DNA of 64,000 nucleotides. Source: Mycolicibacterium rhodesiae JS60. GTDB lineage: Bacteria > Actinomycetota > Actinomycetes > Mycobacteriales > Mycobacteriaceae. Below, piece after piece: positions 7,820 to 17,589 of the stretch. The notes under the pieces are model-generated. The model was not told the DNA's origin. It worked only from the letters and a program-made list of their open reading frames with translations, and did no database searches. The number at the start of each line of letters is the position of its first letter. The stretch's first letter is position 1. The stretch lies in contig AGIQ01000002.1 of assembly GCA_000230935.2 (NCBI GenBank), forward strand, positions 1,240,001 to 1,304,000, read 5' to 3'. The position numbers and the translations under genes are program-made.

Positions 7820-9514
7820 TTAAGACGACGTGAGGCCGCGAACGGCTTCGATGCGGGCCTTGAGCTGATCGCTGGTGGCCGCCGCCACCGGCGGGCCGCC
7901 GCAGACCCGGCGCAACTCGTTGTGGATCTGCCCGTGCGTCTTGCCGGTGCGGTGATGCGCCAGTGACACCAGGGCGTTGAGTTGGCTTCGCAGGTCGCGC
8001 AGCTGCCCGTGGGTGGTCAGCCGGGGTGCCTCGCCGCTGGCGGTGCGCTTCTCGATCTGCTCTTCTTGCCTGCGCCGCAACAGATCTCGCATCGATTCGG
8101 CGTCGAGCAGACCGGGGATGCCGAGGTAGTCGGCCTCCTCGTCGCTACCCGCGGGTGTGGCCGTACCGAACGACGACCCGTCGAAGATCACCTGGTCGAG
8201 TTCGGCGTCGGCGCCGAGGTACTCGATCTTGTTCTCACCGTCGTCGGGCTCGTCGCGATTCTGCTTGGCCAGCTCGGCGTCGAGCGGATCGTCGTCGAGG
8301 TTCTCCCGGTGCGGCTTGCCCAGGACATGGTTCCGTTGGGCTTCCATCTCGCTGGCGAGCAGCAGCAGATTGGGCACCGACGGCAAGAAGATGCAGGCGG
8401 TCTCGCCGGGCCGCCGCGAGCGCACGAATCGGCCGATGGCCTGGGCGAAGAACAACGGGGTCGACGCGCTCGTGGCATACACGCCGACGGCCAGCCGCGG
8501 TACATCGACGCCCTCGGACACCATGCGCACGGCCACCAGCCACCGTGAGGTGCTCGCCGAAAACTGCGAGATGCGTTCCGAGGCGCCCTTGTCGTCCGAG
8601 AGCACGACCGTGGGGGCTTCACCGGTGATCTTCAGCAGCAGATCGGCGTAGGCGCGGGCCGCGGTCTGGTCGGAGGCGATGATCATGCCGCCGGCGTCGG
8701 GCACGTGTTCACGAAGGCCGCGCAGCCGGATATCGGCCGCGGCGATCACCGCGGGCATCCACTCGCCGGCCGGGTTGAGTGCGGTCTTCCACGCCCGCGC
8801 GGTCTGCTCGGCGGTCAGCGGCTCGCCCAAGCGGGCTGCATGCTCTTCACCGGCGCTGTCCCGCCAGCGAGCTTCGCCGGAGTAGGCCATGAACATGACC
8901 GGGCGCACGACGCCATCGGCGAGCGCGTCGGAATAGCCGTAGGTGTGATCGGCCTGCGAACGGGCGAAGCCATCGGGTCCGACCTCGTAGTTGACGAACG
9001 GGATCGCACTGTCGTCGCTGCGGAACGGGGTCCCGGTCAGGGACAGCCGCCGCGTCGCGTCGTCGAATGCCTCCCGCATGGCGTCGCCCCACGTCTTGGC
9101 GTCGCCGCCGTGGTGGATCTCGTCGAAGACGACGAGGGTCTTGCGGTTCTCGGTTCGCACCCGGTGCCGGGTGGGGTGGCTGGCGACCTGCGCGTAGGTG
9201 ACGACGACGCCGTGGTACTCCGCGGAGGTCCGCGAGTTGGAGTTGGAGAACTTCGGATCCAGGGCGATGCCGTGCCGGGCCGCGGCCTGCGCCCACTGGA
9301 TCTTGAGGTGCTCGGTGGGGACGACGATCGTGATGGTCTCGACGGTGCCCTCGGCGAGAAGTTCGGCGACAATCCGCAGGGCGAAGGTGGTCTTGCCGGC
9401 GCCTGGGGTGGCCACCGCGAGGAAATCACGCGGTTTGGCGGTCAGATACTTGACCAACGCCCGCCGCTGCCAGCCCCGCAATGCCTGGGTGCTGGGCGCA
9501 TCAACTGCCCGCAC
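7820..9514 (-). CDS. DEAD/DEAH-box (superfamily 2) helicase
   Basis: This 564-residue protein carries the SF2 motifs in order: Walker A ATPGAGKTTF (Lys41), Walker B as DEIHH, motif III as SLTGTPFRS, and the C-terminal arginine motif in FAQAIGRFVRSRRPGE. The C-terminal third is acidic and charged and may be a protein-interaction tail. It starts at GTG 9514. Relatives act in nucleic-acid repair or restriction-like processes, but no partner nuclease or methylase is next to it. The frame stays open upstream of the GTG but lacks a start codon there (see the adjoining remnant). Confidence 0.88.
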   Translation of the reverse strand: MRAVDAPSTQALRGWQRRALVKYLTAKPRDFLAVATPGAGKTTFALRIVAELLAEGTVETITIVVPTEHLKIQWAQAAARHGIALDPKFSNSNSRTSAEYHGVVVTYAQVASHPTRHRVRTENRKTLVVFDEIHHGGDAKTWGDAMREAFDDATRRLSLTGTPFRSDDSAIPFVNYEVGPDGFARSQADHTYGYSDALADGVVRPVMFMAYSGEARWRDSAGEEHAARLGEPLTAEQTARAWKTALNPAGEWMPAVIAAADIRLRGLREHVPDAGGMIIASDQTAARAYADLLLKITGEAPTVVLSDDKGASERISQFSASTSRWLVAVRMVSEGVDVPRLAVGVYATSASTPLFFAQAIGRFVRSRRPGETACIFLPSVPNLLLLASEMEAQRNHVLGKPHRENLDDDPLDAELAKQNRDEPDDGENKIEYLGADAELDQVIFDGSSFGTATPAGSDEEADYLGIPGLLDAESMRDLLRRRQEEQIEKRTASGEAPRLTTHGQLRDLRSQLNALVSLAHHRTGKTHGQIHNELRRVCGGPPVAAATSDQLKARIEAVRGLTSS

Positions 9515-9539
9515 CCCTGGGACTCCTCTCCGGTCGAGA

Positions 9540-9690
9540 TGGACTCTAGCCCAAGCAGATCCGCCGGCGCATATCGATGCGGCGTGTCGTGAGATGAAGG
9601 CGTTGCCGTTGCGGGTGACGAACTCGCGACGCTCGTCATCGGCGATTTCGTCGAGCCAGGCCTCGTCTTCGACCTGGTGCCCAGGGGACG
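9540..9690 (-). pseudogene. Possible remnant of an S9 peptidase N-terminus
   Basis: Read on the minus strand in the same frame as the helicase, this stretch encodes DEAWLDEIADDERREFV, followed by TRNGNAF. It parallels the N-terminal signature of the complete S9 peptidase in this window (DPYLWLEEITGDEQLDWV at 33149-35164). There is no ATG, GTG or TTG in the stretch, so it cannot be an extension of the helicase with a normal start. A decayed fragment is the simplest reading; a chance match is possible. Confidence 0.35.
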
Positions 9691-9793
9691 GGCCGGGAGC
9701 AGAAATACAAGGGAAATCCCTGTATAGGCGAGGGGTTGCCCCGAACTACTGTCCGGGAAGGGCGCGACGTCAAGCGCCCAGGGGGGATCCATT

Positions 9794-12700
9794 ATGAAGT
9801 CGTCCGGCGGTTCACACGGACACGGCACGGCGGCAGGCAAGCTGTTGCGGTTCGAGAAGTCAATTGGGCGTGTCGGCGCGTTGGCGGTGGCGCTGGGGGT
9901 GGGGGTCGGTTTGGGGACTCCGCTTGCCTGTGGCATCGCACAGGCGAGTGGTCCTGATTCGACCTCGTCGAGTTCTGATCAGGCAAGCGGGGCTGCCACG
10001 AAGGGGCCTCGCTCGAGTAGCACTGGGACGAGTGGGAGATCGGCGCCCGGGCCGCGGCGCGACGCGAAGGTCAGCCTTTCCGGTGTCGCCGCGCACGGCA
10101 GCCCGTCGGCATCTGTACCCGCGTCGACGCCGGAGGTTGGCGGACATCTGCCGACGGGCCGCAGTGAGCGTGACGACACACGGGCGCCAAGCGTGCCGGC
10201 TGACAGCGCTGTCGAAACCGCCCAGAGTGTGCCATCGCCGGCTACGGTGGCCTCGGCCCGTGTCGTGGTTGCCGACAAGCCGATGGTGGCAGCGGCGATC
10301 ACCCGACCGGTCACGTTGCGCTCGATCGTGACCGACACGTTGACCTGGTTGGGGCTGGCTAGGCTGGCTCGCCTCGTGCCGGTGCCCGACGTTCCGCTGC
10401 CGTCGTTCGTGGAGAGTCTGTGGCTGGGGGTGCGCGGTGTGCAGCGATCGTTGAACAACCAGCGCCCGGCGGCGCAGCCCACTCTGGCGGGTCAGGATCC
10501 CGACGGCACGATCCGGGGTGCGCTCAACGCCACCGATTTCGAGGGCGATCCGCTGACCTACGCGGTGTCGGGGCAGGCCGGCAGCGGCAGCGCGAGCGTC
10601 GACTCATCGGGCAACTTCGTCTACACGCCGAATCAGCAACAGGCAGCGACCGGGGGCGATGACAGCTTCACGATCGCTATCGACGATGGTGCCGCGCACG
10701 GCTTGTTCGGCCTGACCGGGGTTAAGACCGTGACCATCAATGTCACCGTCACTGCCGTGCAGGTCCCCGTCAATCACGCGCCGACCGCAGGAGTCACCGC
10801 CGTAGGCAGCCCGGGCGCTGACGGCAAGGTGACCGGGACGGTGCACGCGAGCGATTCCGACGGTGATGCGCTGAGCTACTCGGGCAGCGGACCGACACCG
10901 CACGGCACAGTGGTGGTCAACATTGACGGCAGCTTCGCTTACACCCCCACGGCCGAAGCGCGGCACAACGCGGCCGCGAATGGTGCCAACACCGGAGTCA
11001 CGACGGACGGCTTCACCGTGACCGTCAGCGACGGTGAGGGCGGCACGCTCGCGGTTCCGGTGTCGGTACCGGTCAGCCCGATCAACACCGACCCAAGTGG
11101 CGTCACGGTCAACGCCGGCACCCCGAACGCCGCCAGCGGTGTGGTGACCGGTTCGGTACATGCCACCGACGCCGACCACGACACGCTGAAGTACACGGTG
11201 ACGCAGAAGTCCAGTCTGGTGCAGCAGCTGACACTGGATAGTTCCACCGGTGCGTTCACCTACACCCCGACCGCGACCGCTCGCCAGAACGCGGGCAGCG
11301 GCGGGGTGACGTCGGACATATTCACCGTCACAATTGCGGATGGGCACGGTGGCTCCACGACGGCCGACGTCACTGTCACCATCGCACCGCCGGTCAACCA
11401 TGCGCCCGTCGCCGGCACTGACACCGTGACTACTGCCGAGGACACGGTGAAGGTAATTGCGGTGTTGTCCAACGACTCTGACCCTGATGGTGACTCCGTG
11501 ACCATTGTCGAGGTCGCTAATCCGGCCCATGGCAGTGCCACCTACAGTGGCGGCTCGGTGACCTACACCCCCGCTGCGAATTACACGGGGGCCGACACCT
11601 TCACCTACACCATCACCGACGGCCGTGGCGAGAAAGTCACGGGCACGGTCAACGTCACAGTGTCACCGATTAACGACGCTCCAGTAGCCGGAAATCCGGC
11701 CTTCACCACCAGCACTGACCCGGACACCGGTGTTGTGACCGGCCATGTCAACGTCACCGATCCCGATGGCGGCGCAGTGATCTACGAGCTGGCCGCACCG
11801 GTTGACCCGGCCATCGGCACTGTCGAATTGAACAGCTCGACGGGAGCGTTCACTTTCACACCCACGCCGCAAGCACGCGAAAATGCTTCGCAGACAACGG
11901 AGGTCGATACCGTCAACTTCACCGTTGTCGCCCTCGACTTCTATGGCGGGTCCGTCAGTACGCCGGTGAGCGCCGCCATTGTGCCAGCCGCTGGCAATTC
12001 CGGCGGGTTCCCGATCGGTCCGCGGATCTCCGGTGTGAACGGCTATGCCTATCAGTTTCTGGAAGTAACTCACGGTCAGATTGAGGTGGCGAAGTTCGAC
12101 ACGGCTATCCAGATATTTGCCCCGAACGGTTCCACTGCCGTCACTGCCGTCGTTGAGGGGCTCGCGTATATCGGGGACCCCACCAGCCACAATGCTCGGC
12201 CGTTCACCTACATGCCCGTCCCGCGCGCCGATGGCAGCATCGTATTCGCCACCGTCGATGAGGAAGGTGTGCTGCGGCTGGTCAGCGCGACACCGGACGG
12301 GACCACAACCATCGTTCACACCACCAACGTGACTGGACTATCAGCCAGGCCGTTGTACGCCCCCGACGGCACGGCGTATCTCATCGAACCGATGAGACTC
12401 GAGCGGGGCCCGCAATGGTTCCCCTCCTTCAAGGTCCTGCGGCTGGATACCAATGGTGAACTCAGTGGGCACACCTATGAACCCGCTGTCTTGTCCGAAA
12501 TCGCCGTTCCCCTTGAGTCAGCGCCGGGCCCGGTAGGGGCGGTTGGGCCCAATGGAACGCTTTACGTAGCATTCGAAGTCTTCGCCGGCTATGACCCGCA
12601 TGCGGGAATGATGGCCGTTCCAACGACGGGTGAGGGGCATGCCTACACCGTGACCCGAATCAGTGACAGCGGTGTTGTCGATCCCAGTTCTGTAGTCTCG

Positions 12701-12841
12701 GTGGAGGTTTCGGAAGACGGGACGGCTTACCTGACCGCGAAGAAGAGCCGAATCGCCGAGGACGGATCTTCTATGGAGATCACTGTCATCCTCGCTGTGA
12801 GTCCGGACGGGACCGAGTACCAGTACGTCGTGGAGGGATAA
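9794..12841 (+). CDS. Large exported cadherin/Ig-like repeat surface protein
   Basis: This 1015-residue protein has a long mycobacterial-type N-terminus with a hydrophobic core (VGALAVALGVGVGLGTPLA) and an Ala-x-Ala-like cut, followed by a Ser/Thr/Gly-rich stalk to about residue 215. Five tandem domains of about 95-105 residues follow, each opening with N[HD][AT]P-type motifs, then a V[TH]G.V.ATD.DGD-like core and YTPT, ending in a DG.GG turn. These are VCBS/cadherin-like beta-sandwiches, probably calcium binding. Residues about 740-1015 form a different C-terminal region with short repeats such as APDGTAYL and GPNGTLYV, suggesting a beta-propeller. Adhesion is a likely role. Confidence 0.8.
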   Translation: MKSSGGSHGHGTAAGKLLRFEKSIGRVGALAVALGVGVGLGTPLACGIAQASGPDSTSSSSDQASGAATKGPRSSSTGTSGRSAPGPRRDAKVSLSGVAAHGSPSASVPASTPEVGGHLPTGRSERDDTRAPSVPADSAVETAQSVPSPATVASARVVVADKPMVAAAITRPVTLRSIVTDTLTWLGLARLARLVPVPDVPLPSFVESLWLGVRGVQRSLNNQRPAAQPTLAGQDPDGTIRGALNATDFEGDPLTYAVSGQAGSGSASVDSSGNFVYTPNQQQAATGGDDSFTIAIDDGAAHGLFGLTGVKTVTINVTVTAVQVPVNHAPTAGVTAVGSPGADGKVTGTVHASDSDGDALSYSGSGPTPHGTVVVNIDGSFAYTPTAEARHNAAANGANTGVTTDGFTVTVSDGEGGTLAVPVSVPVSPINTDPSGVTVNAGTPNAASGVVTGSVHATDADHDTLKYTVTQKSSLVQQLTLDSSTGAFTYTPTATARQNAGSGGVTSDIFTVTIADGHGGSTTADVTVTIAPPVNHAPVAGTDTVTTAEDTVKVIAVLSNDSDPDGDSVTIVEVANPAHGSATYSGGSVTYTPAANYTGADTFTYTITDGRGEKVTGTVNVTVSPINDAPVAGNPAFTTSTDPDTGVVTGHVNVTDPDGGAVIYELAAPVDPAIGTVELNSSTGAFTFTPTPQARENASQTTEVDTVNFTVVALDFYGGSVSTPVSAAIVPAAGNSGGFPIGPRISGVNGYAYQFLEVTHGQIEVAKFDTAIQIFAPNGSTAVTAVVEGLAYIGDPTSHNARPFTYMPVPRADGSIVFATVDEEGVLRLVSATPDGTTTIVHTTNVTGLSARPLYAPDGTAYLIEPMRLERGPQWFPSFKVLRLDTNGELSGHTYEPAVLSEIAVPLESAPGPVGAVGPNGTLYVAFEVFAGYDPHAGMMAVPTTGEGHAYTVTRISDSGVVDPSSVVSVEVSEDGTAYLTAKKSRIAEDGSSMEITVILAVSPDGTEYQYVVEG

Positions 12842-13059
12842 CGGACGGCGTTGCCGCGGGTGGCCTGGCTCTCGTCGAGAGATTCTCGGGTTAACGGTGG
12901 ACGGCGCAGCGGTTGGCTGGTCAAGGCGTTGGATGTGGTGTTTATGGCGGCAAGCCCACAGGGCACGGTGCTCTCCCGGTCTCTACCGGTTTGACACACG
13001 GACTTGTTTCGACTCGGGCATAGCAGCGGGTCCTCTCAGATGCTGTCAAACTCTTGGCT

Positions 13060-15798
13060 ATGGCCCACGGTGTCGTTGCCGATTTCCTGGATCGAGCAGA
13101 ACGTGGTCCTGCCGCGCTGGTGCTCGAGGGCGAAGCCGGCATCGGTAAGTCCACCCGGTGGTTGAACACGCTCGACGAGGCGCGCGAGGCAGGCTTCCTG
13201 GTCCTGTCGACATACTGCGCGATGCCCGATGTCACCCTGGCGTTCGCGCCCCTTGCCGACCTGCTGCGGGATATCGACGCCGCGATGATCGATAGCCTTC
13301 CCGGCGTTCAGCGGTTGGCATTGCAGCGGGCGAAATCGGGCTGGGCGGACGGTCCGGCCACCGATGAGCACATGGTGGCGGCGGGCTTCCTCGCTTTGGT
13401 GGAGCAGCTTTCGCAGACCACGCCGGTGGTGGTCGCGATCGACGACGCGCAGTGGCTGGACTCCGCGTCACGCACCGTGATCGCCTATGCCACGCGCCGG
13501 TTTGCAGGCCGGGTGGGCGTATTGGCCACCTTGCGAACGGGTGATTCGGATACCGACCAACTGGCGTGGTTGCGCACCCCGCGCCCGGACATGTTGGTGC
13601 GTGACATCGTGCGCCCGATGGGATTAGGTGCGTTGCACGCGATGATCTCAAGCCGCCTGGGGCGCTCATTGTCCCGTCCGGTCGTCACCCGTATCCATAG
13701 GGTGTCCGGCGGCAATCCGTTCTACGCGCTTGAGCTTGCCCGCACGCTTGACCAGTCCGGCGCAAGCTCGGGAGCGAGCTTTCCCGGCACCCTCGGTGCG
13801 CTGGTGCGTGAGCGCGTGGGCGATCTCGGAGAAGAGGTCGGTGCTGTGCTGCTCGTCATCGCGCTCGTGGCGGAAGCAACGACGGAACTACTTGCGAAGA
13901 GCACCGGCCTCACCATCGACCGAATCGTCGAAATGGTAGACCCTCTGGAGGAACAGGGAATCATTCGAGTGGACGGCCGGTCAGTCCGCTTCGCGCACCC
14001 ATTGTTGGCGGCAGGGGTCGAAGCGAACGCGGCGCCCAGTCAACGCCGCAGCGCTCATCGCAGCGTGGCGGCAGCAGTGGCTGAACCGGAGCTACGGGCC
14101 AGACACCTCGCCTTGGGAAGTGCGGCGGGGGATCCTGACACGTTGGCTGCACTCGATGCCGCGGCCGCAGCGACACAGGCGAAGGGCGCACCGGCGACCG
14201 CTGCAGAACTACTCGACCTAGCCATCCGGCTCGGCGGCGACACTCCGATCCGCCGGTTACTGGCGGCTACCCACCATTTCACCGCTGGCGATGCCGACAA
14301 GGCCCGCGCGGTGCTTGCCCCCGCCGTCGCCGAATTGGCGCATGGCGTGATGAGATCGATGGCACTGGTGCTGCTTGCCGGGATCTGCATTTACCAGCAG
14401 GGTTTCGACGAGGCGGACACCCACCTTGCCCAGGCGGTCAACGGAGCTGCCGGCAACCCGACGCTGGAGGTGCAGATCCACCTACTCGTGGCGTTTACAC
14501 ATATGAACAGCTGCCGGTACGGGGACGCCGGTCATAGCCTCGAAAAGGCGAGAGCTGCTGCTACACAGCTTGGTTCGGACGCCATAAGCAGCCAGGTGCT
14601 GAGCATGGCGACGATGTTGACTGCGCTGAGCGGAGACGGAATCGACGCGGTGTCCCGTCGGCGCGCATTGGAATTGGAAGACCCTGATCTTCGGGCTCCC
14701 ATCGTCTTTCGGGCAAGCGCCAACGAAGTGCAGTTGCGTGCATGGGAGGGTGATCTCGACGGCGCCCATGCACTCCTACGCCGGATATGGCAAGCAAGCA
14801 CCGAATCGGGGGCGGAGAACGATCTGTTGTTCCTGGCCGTCCACGCTGTGCTGATTGCGATCTGGCGTGCCGACCTACCGGAGGCCACGGCGTTGGCCGC
14901 GGACGCCGTTGAGCGCGCCGAGCAGTTGGGCGGCGACAATGCGCTGCTGATCGCAACGATCGTGCAGACCGCGGCGTGTGCGTACGCGGGCCGGGCGGCC
15001 GATGCCCGCCGCAACGCTGAGATCGCGCTCGCGGTGGCGCAGCGTACGGGTGCACACAGGGTCGCGGAATGGCCGTTGATCTTTCTGGGCTTTCTTGCTG
15101 TTTCTGAGGGTCGCTACACCGAAGCTCTTGATGCCATCGGGCCACTCGTGGCTGCCTTCGATCCGGCCCGAACCGAAATCCTGTCGGCGTCATTCGTTCC
15201 TGACGCAATTGAGGCGTTGGTCGCGTTGGGACGCCTTGAGGAGGCCGAGCCGTTGATCGCTGCGCTGGAAACCAACGGTGCACGCTTCGACCGTCCTTGG
15301 ATGTTGGCGGTCGGAGCGCGTGGGCGGGCGATGTGGCTGGCCGCGAGCGGCGATCTGGTGGGTGCACAGAGCGCCGCTGAGCGGGCGCTCGAGGAGCACG
15401 ACCGGCTGCCGATGCCGTTCGAGCGGGCACGAACCCTGCTGACGCTCGGTCAGATCCGACGTCGACGCCGACAGCGACGAGCCGCGTCCACTGCCCTTGT
15501 CGAGGCTGTCGGCGCTTTCGAGGCGATCGGCACGGCGTTGTGGGCCGAGCGGGCTCGCGCGGAGTTGGCTCGGGCGGATGCGCAATCAGTCGAAGGTTTG
15601 GGCCTCACGCCGGCTGAACAGCGAGTCGCCGAGCGCGCCGCGGCCGGAATGTCGAACAAGGAGATCGCGGTCGACCTGTTCATCGCGACCAAAACCGTCG
15701 AGACGAACCTCAGCAGCGTCTACCGCAAGCTGAACATCCGGTCACGCGCCCAGCTATTCGCTCGGCTCAATGCCGCAGAAACCAAGGGAAAACCCTGA
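13060..15798 (+). CDS. LuxR-family regulator with AAA ATPase and TPR-like domain (LAL/MalT type)
   Basis: This protein of about 912 residues has Walker A GEAGIGKST close to the N-terminus, Walker B VVVAIDDAQWLD, a long alpha-helical TPR-like centre, and a C-terminal LuxR helix-turn-helix (LTPAEQRVAERAAAGMSN, then KEIAVDLF). This is the architecture of large ATP-dependent LuxR activators. The N-terminus is short: family members usually have a longer lead with a GRExEL motif before the P-loop, but a TAG at 13021 and no earlier start limit it to TTG 13054 or ATG 13060. It stands alone, so its target genes cannot be deduced. Confidence 0.85.
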   Translation: MAHGVVADFLDRAERGPAALVLEGEAGIGKSTRWLNTLDEAREAGFLVLSTYCAMPDVTLAFAPLADLLRDIDAAMIDSLPGVQRLALQRAKSGWADGPATDEHMVAAGFLALVEQLSQTTPVVVAIDDAQWLDSASRTVIAYATRRFAGRVGVLATLRTGDSDTDQLAWLRTPRPDMLVRDIVRPMGLGALHAMISSRLGRSLSRPVVTRIHRVSGGNPFYALELARTLDQSGASSGASFPGTLGALVRERVGDLGEEVGAVLLVIALVAEATTELLAKSTGLTIDRIVEMVDPLEEQGIIRVDGRSVRFAHPLLAAGVEANAAPSQRRSAHRSVAAAVAEPELRARHLALGSAAGDPDTLAALDAAAAATQAKGAPATAAELLDLAIRLGGDTPIRRLLAATHHFTAGDADKARAVLAPAVAELAHGVMRSMALVLLAGICIYQQGFDEADTHLAQAVNGAAGNPTLEVQIHLLVAFTHMNSCRYGDAGHSLEKARAAATQLGSDAISSQVLSMATMLTALSGDGIDAVSRRRALELEDPDLRAPIVFRASANEVQLRAWEGDLDGAHALLRRIWQASTESGAENDLLFLAVHAVLIAIWRADLPEATALAADAVERAEQLGGDNALLIATIVQTAACAYAGRAADARRNAEIALAVAQRTGAHRVAEWPLIFLGFLAVSEGRYTEALDAIGPLVAAFDPARTEILSASFVPDAIEALVALGRLEEAEPLIAALETNGARFDRPWMLAVGARGRAMWLAASGDLVGAQSAAERALEEHDRLPMPFERARTLLTLGQIRRRRRQRRAASTALVEAVGAFEAIGTALWAERARAELARADAQSVEGLGLTPAEQRVAERAAAGMSNKEIAVDLFIATKTVETNLSSVYRKLNIRSRAQLFARLNAAETKGKP

Positions 15799-16055
15799 TT
15801 CGCTGCCGTCCCCGGCGTCGATAGCGTCTGGGCGTGCCTATCGACGGTGGACCCCAGTGCCGCGACCTCGTGTCGATCGGGGTCAGCCGGATGTCGCGTC
15901 ACCCTGCTGGGGAGGGGACAACAGGGTGATGCGGCCGCACTTAGAGGCATGTACTGGTTCGCTCTCGTGCATCTGCCAGCAGTACCGGCACAGCATCTCG
16001 GCGTGCGCCTGCCCGCGGGTAGGTCTCGGTTCGAGAAGAACGTTAGCGCAACGGA

Positions 16056-16574
16056 TTACGGATACGCATCTTTGTTGTCGGGCGGTTCGGGGAAGAAATT
16101 GTCGTTGCGGTCGAAGAACTCCTGGCGCTGCTCGTCGGACAGCTCCCCGAGCTTGGGCAGGCCCTCGAAATAGAACTGTCGCGGCGCGCCGGGAGTGAAC
16201 AGCATCAGCAGCGACGCCGGCTCGTCGGACACGTTGCCGAAGCCGTGCAGCCCGCCCGGCGGGACGTAGAGGTAGTCGCCCTGTTCACCGACCGACCAGT
16301 CCCGCCCGTCGTAGAGCCGGACCTGCCCGGACAGGACGAAGAAGGATTCCGACATGGCCTTGTGGAAATGAGGTCCGGGCCCGCCGGCTTGCGGACCGAG
16401 GTCGACGCGATACAGGCCGAAGTCGCCGCCGGTCGATTGCTCGGTGGCCAGGTAGGTGTATGTGACGCCCCAGGACTCGAAGTCTGCGGGAGTGTCAGCC
16501 CTGCGAATGGTGGCGCTGATTTCGCCGTTGCCGTCATAACGCGGCGGGGGATAAGGCGGCACGTGCAACGACAT
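16056..16574 (-). CDS. Cupin-domain protein
   Basis: This 172-residue protein contains a single cupin barrel. Motif 1 is GPHFHKAMSESFFVLSG, with metal-ligand histidines and glutamate, and motif 2 is PPGGLHGFGN, with the last histidine ligand. The N-terminal part includes a short Pro-rich lead. Cupins of this size are metal-dependent enzymes or sugar or small-molecule binders; no substrate can be named. It lies 16 bases downstream of the SDR gene on the same strand and may be cotranscribed with it. Confidence 0.82.
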   Translation of the reverse strand: MSLHVPPYPPPRYDGNGEISATIRRADTPADFESWGVTYTYLATEQSTGGDFGLYRVDLGPQAGGPGPHFHKAMSESFFVLSGQVRLYDGRDWSVGEQGDYLYVPPGGLHGFGNVSDEPASLLMLFTPGAPRQFYFEGLPKLGELSDEQRQEFFDRNDNFFPEPPDNKDAYP

Positions 16575-16590
16575 GGCCCCAGTCTGCCCC

Positions 16591-17487
16591 TCAGTCGAGC
16601 GGGAACACCACGCCCGTCAGCGCTTCCGACACCGCCCACAGCCGCTTCTGTGCGGCGATGTCGTGGGACCGGCCGTTGGACGAGACGAGCTTGGGATAGC
16701 CGCGCGTCTGGAGGAACCCGCCGGGCCCGTAGTACTGGCCGCCCAGCACGCTCGGGTCGGTGGCGGCGCGCAGCTGCGGCAGTGCGCCCATCTCCGAGCT
16801 CTGCACGGTCAGGCCGAAACCCCACTCGACGATCCGCGGCAGGTTGCGGCCCAGTTCGGTGGCCGAACTGCCCGGGTGGGCAGCGGTGGCTATGGTGTTG
16901 GTCCCCGCCAGTCGCCGCTGCAGCTCGTAGGTGAACAGAAGATTGGCCAGCTTGGCCTGGCCGTAGGCGCCCGCGCGGCTGTAGCTTCGCTCGGACTGCA
17001 GGTCGTCGAACCGGATTTGGCCCATGCGATGGCCGTTGCTGCTGACCGTGACCACCCGCGAGCCGGGAACCGCCAGCAAGCGGTCCAGCAGCAGGCCGGT
17101 GAGGGCGAAGTGTCCCAGATGATTGGTGCCGAACTGCAGCTCGAACCCATCCTTGGTGGTCTGCTTCGGCGTCATCATCACGCCCGCGTTGTTGATGAGC
17201 AGGTCGATCCGGTCGTGCCCGGCGCGCAGTTGGTCAGCAGCCGCCCGGACGGACTCCAGCGACGTTAGGTCGAGTTCCTGGACGGCAACGTCGGCGCCCG
17301 GAAAGCGGCGGGCGATCAGATCAGCGGCGGCCTTACCCTTGTCGAGGTTGCGGACCGCGAGCACCACGCGGGCGCCCTTCGAGGCCAGCGCGCGGGCGGT
17401 CTCGTAGCCGAGTCCGGTGTTGGCGCCGGTGATGACGGCCGTGCGGCCGGTCTGGTCCGGAATGTCGTTGACGGTCCAGGCGGCCAT
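16591..17487 (-). CDS. Short-chain dehydrogenase/reductase (Rv0439c-like)
   Basis: This 298-residue classical SDR has the cofactor motif TGANTGLGYETA, the NNAG motif (LLINNAGVMM), and the catalytic YGQAKLAN as YxxxK. The arginine in AVRNLDKGK suggests NADP preference. It belongs to the retinol-dehydrogenase/protochlorophyllide-like branch, and its place next to groEL2 matches Rv0439c of M. tuberculosis. It is divergent from a TetR regulator with paired operator-like repeats between them, so repression by that TetR is likely. The substrate is unknown. Confidence 0.88.
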   Translation of the reverse strand: MAAWTVNDIPDQTGRTAVITGANTGLGYETARALASKGARVVLAVRNLDKGKAAADLIARRFPGADVAVQELDLTSLESVRAAADQLRAGHDRIDLLINNAGVMMTPKQTTKDGFELQFGTNHLGHFALTGLLLDRLLAVPGSRVVTVSSNGHRMGQIRFDDLQSERSYSRAGAYGQAKLANLLFTYELQRRLAGTNTIATAAHPGSSATELGRNLPRIVEWGFGLTVQSSEMGALPQLRAATDPSVLGGQYYGPGGFLQTRGYPKLVSSNGRSHDIAAQKRLWAVSEALTGVVFPLD

Positions 17488-17515
17488 GCTCTTCTCCTCG
17501 ATTACGATGGATAAA

Positions 17516-17562
17516 CGGAGCGCGCGCCCCGGTTTCTTCGACTATACGGAACGTGCGCCCCG
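17516..17562. promoter_or_regulatory. Two operator-like repeats between the SDR and TetR genes
   Basis: Two related 16-base sites, CGGAGCGCGCGCCCCG at 17516-17531 and CGGAACGTGCGCCCCG at 17547-17562, are 31 bases apart start to start, about three helical turns. The first is a near-perfect palindrome with one symmetric mismatch. Their position in a divergent SDR/TetR gap is what is expected of TetR operators controlling both genes. The sites are seen directly; the binding protein is inferred. Confidence 0.6.
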
Positions 17563-17589
17563 CTTTGTCAACGAGCGAGAGGGCGTGAG

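Noticed and set aside
10420..12000. Tandem periodic repeats considered as a CRISPR-like array
   Set aside because: The repeats are about 300 bases, in frame and encode cadherin-like domains.
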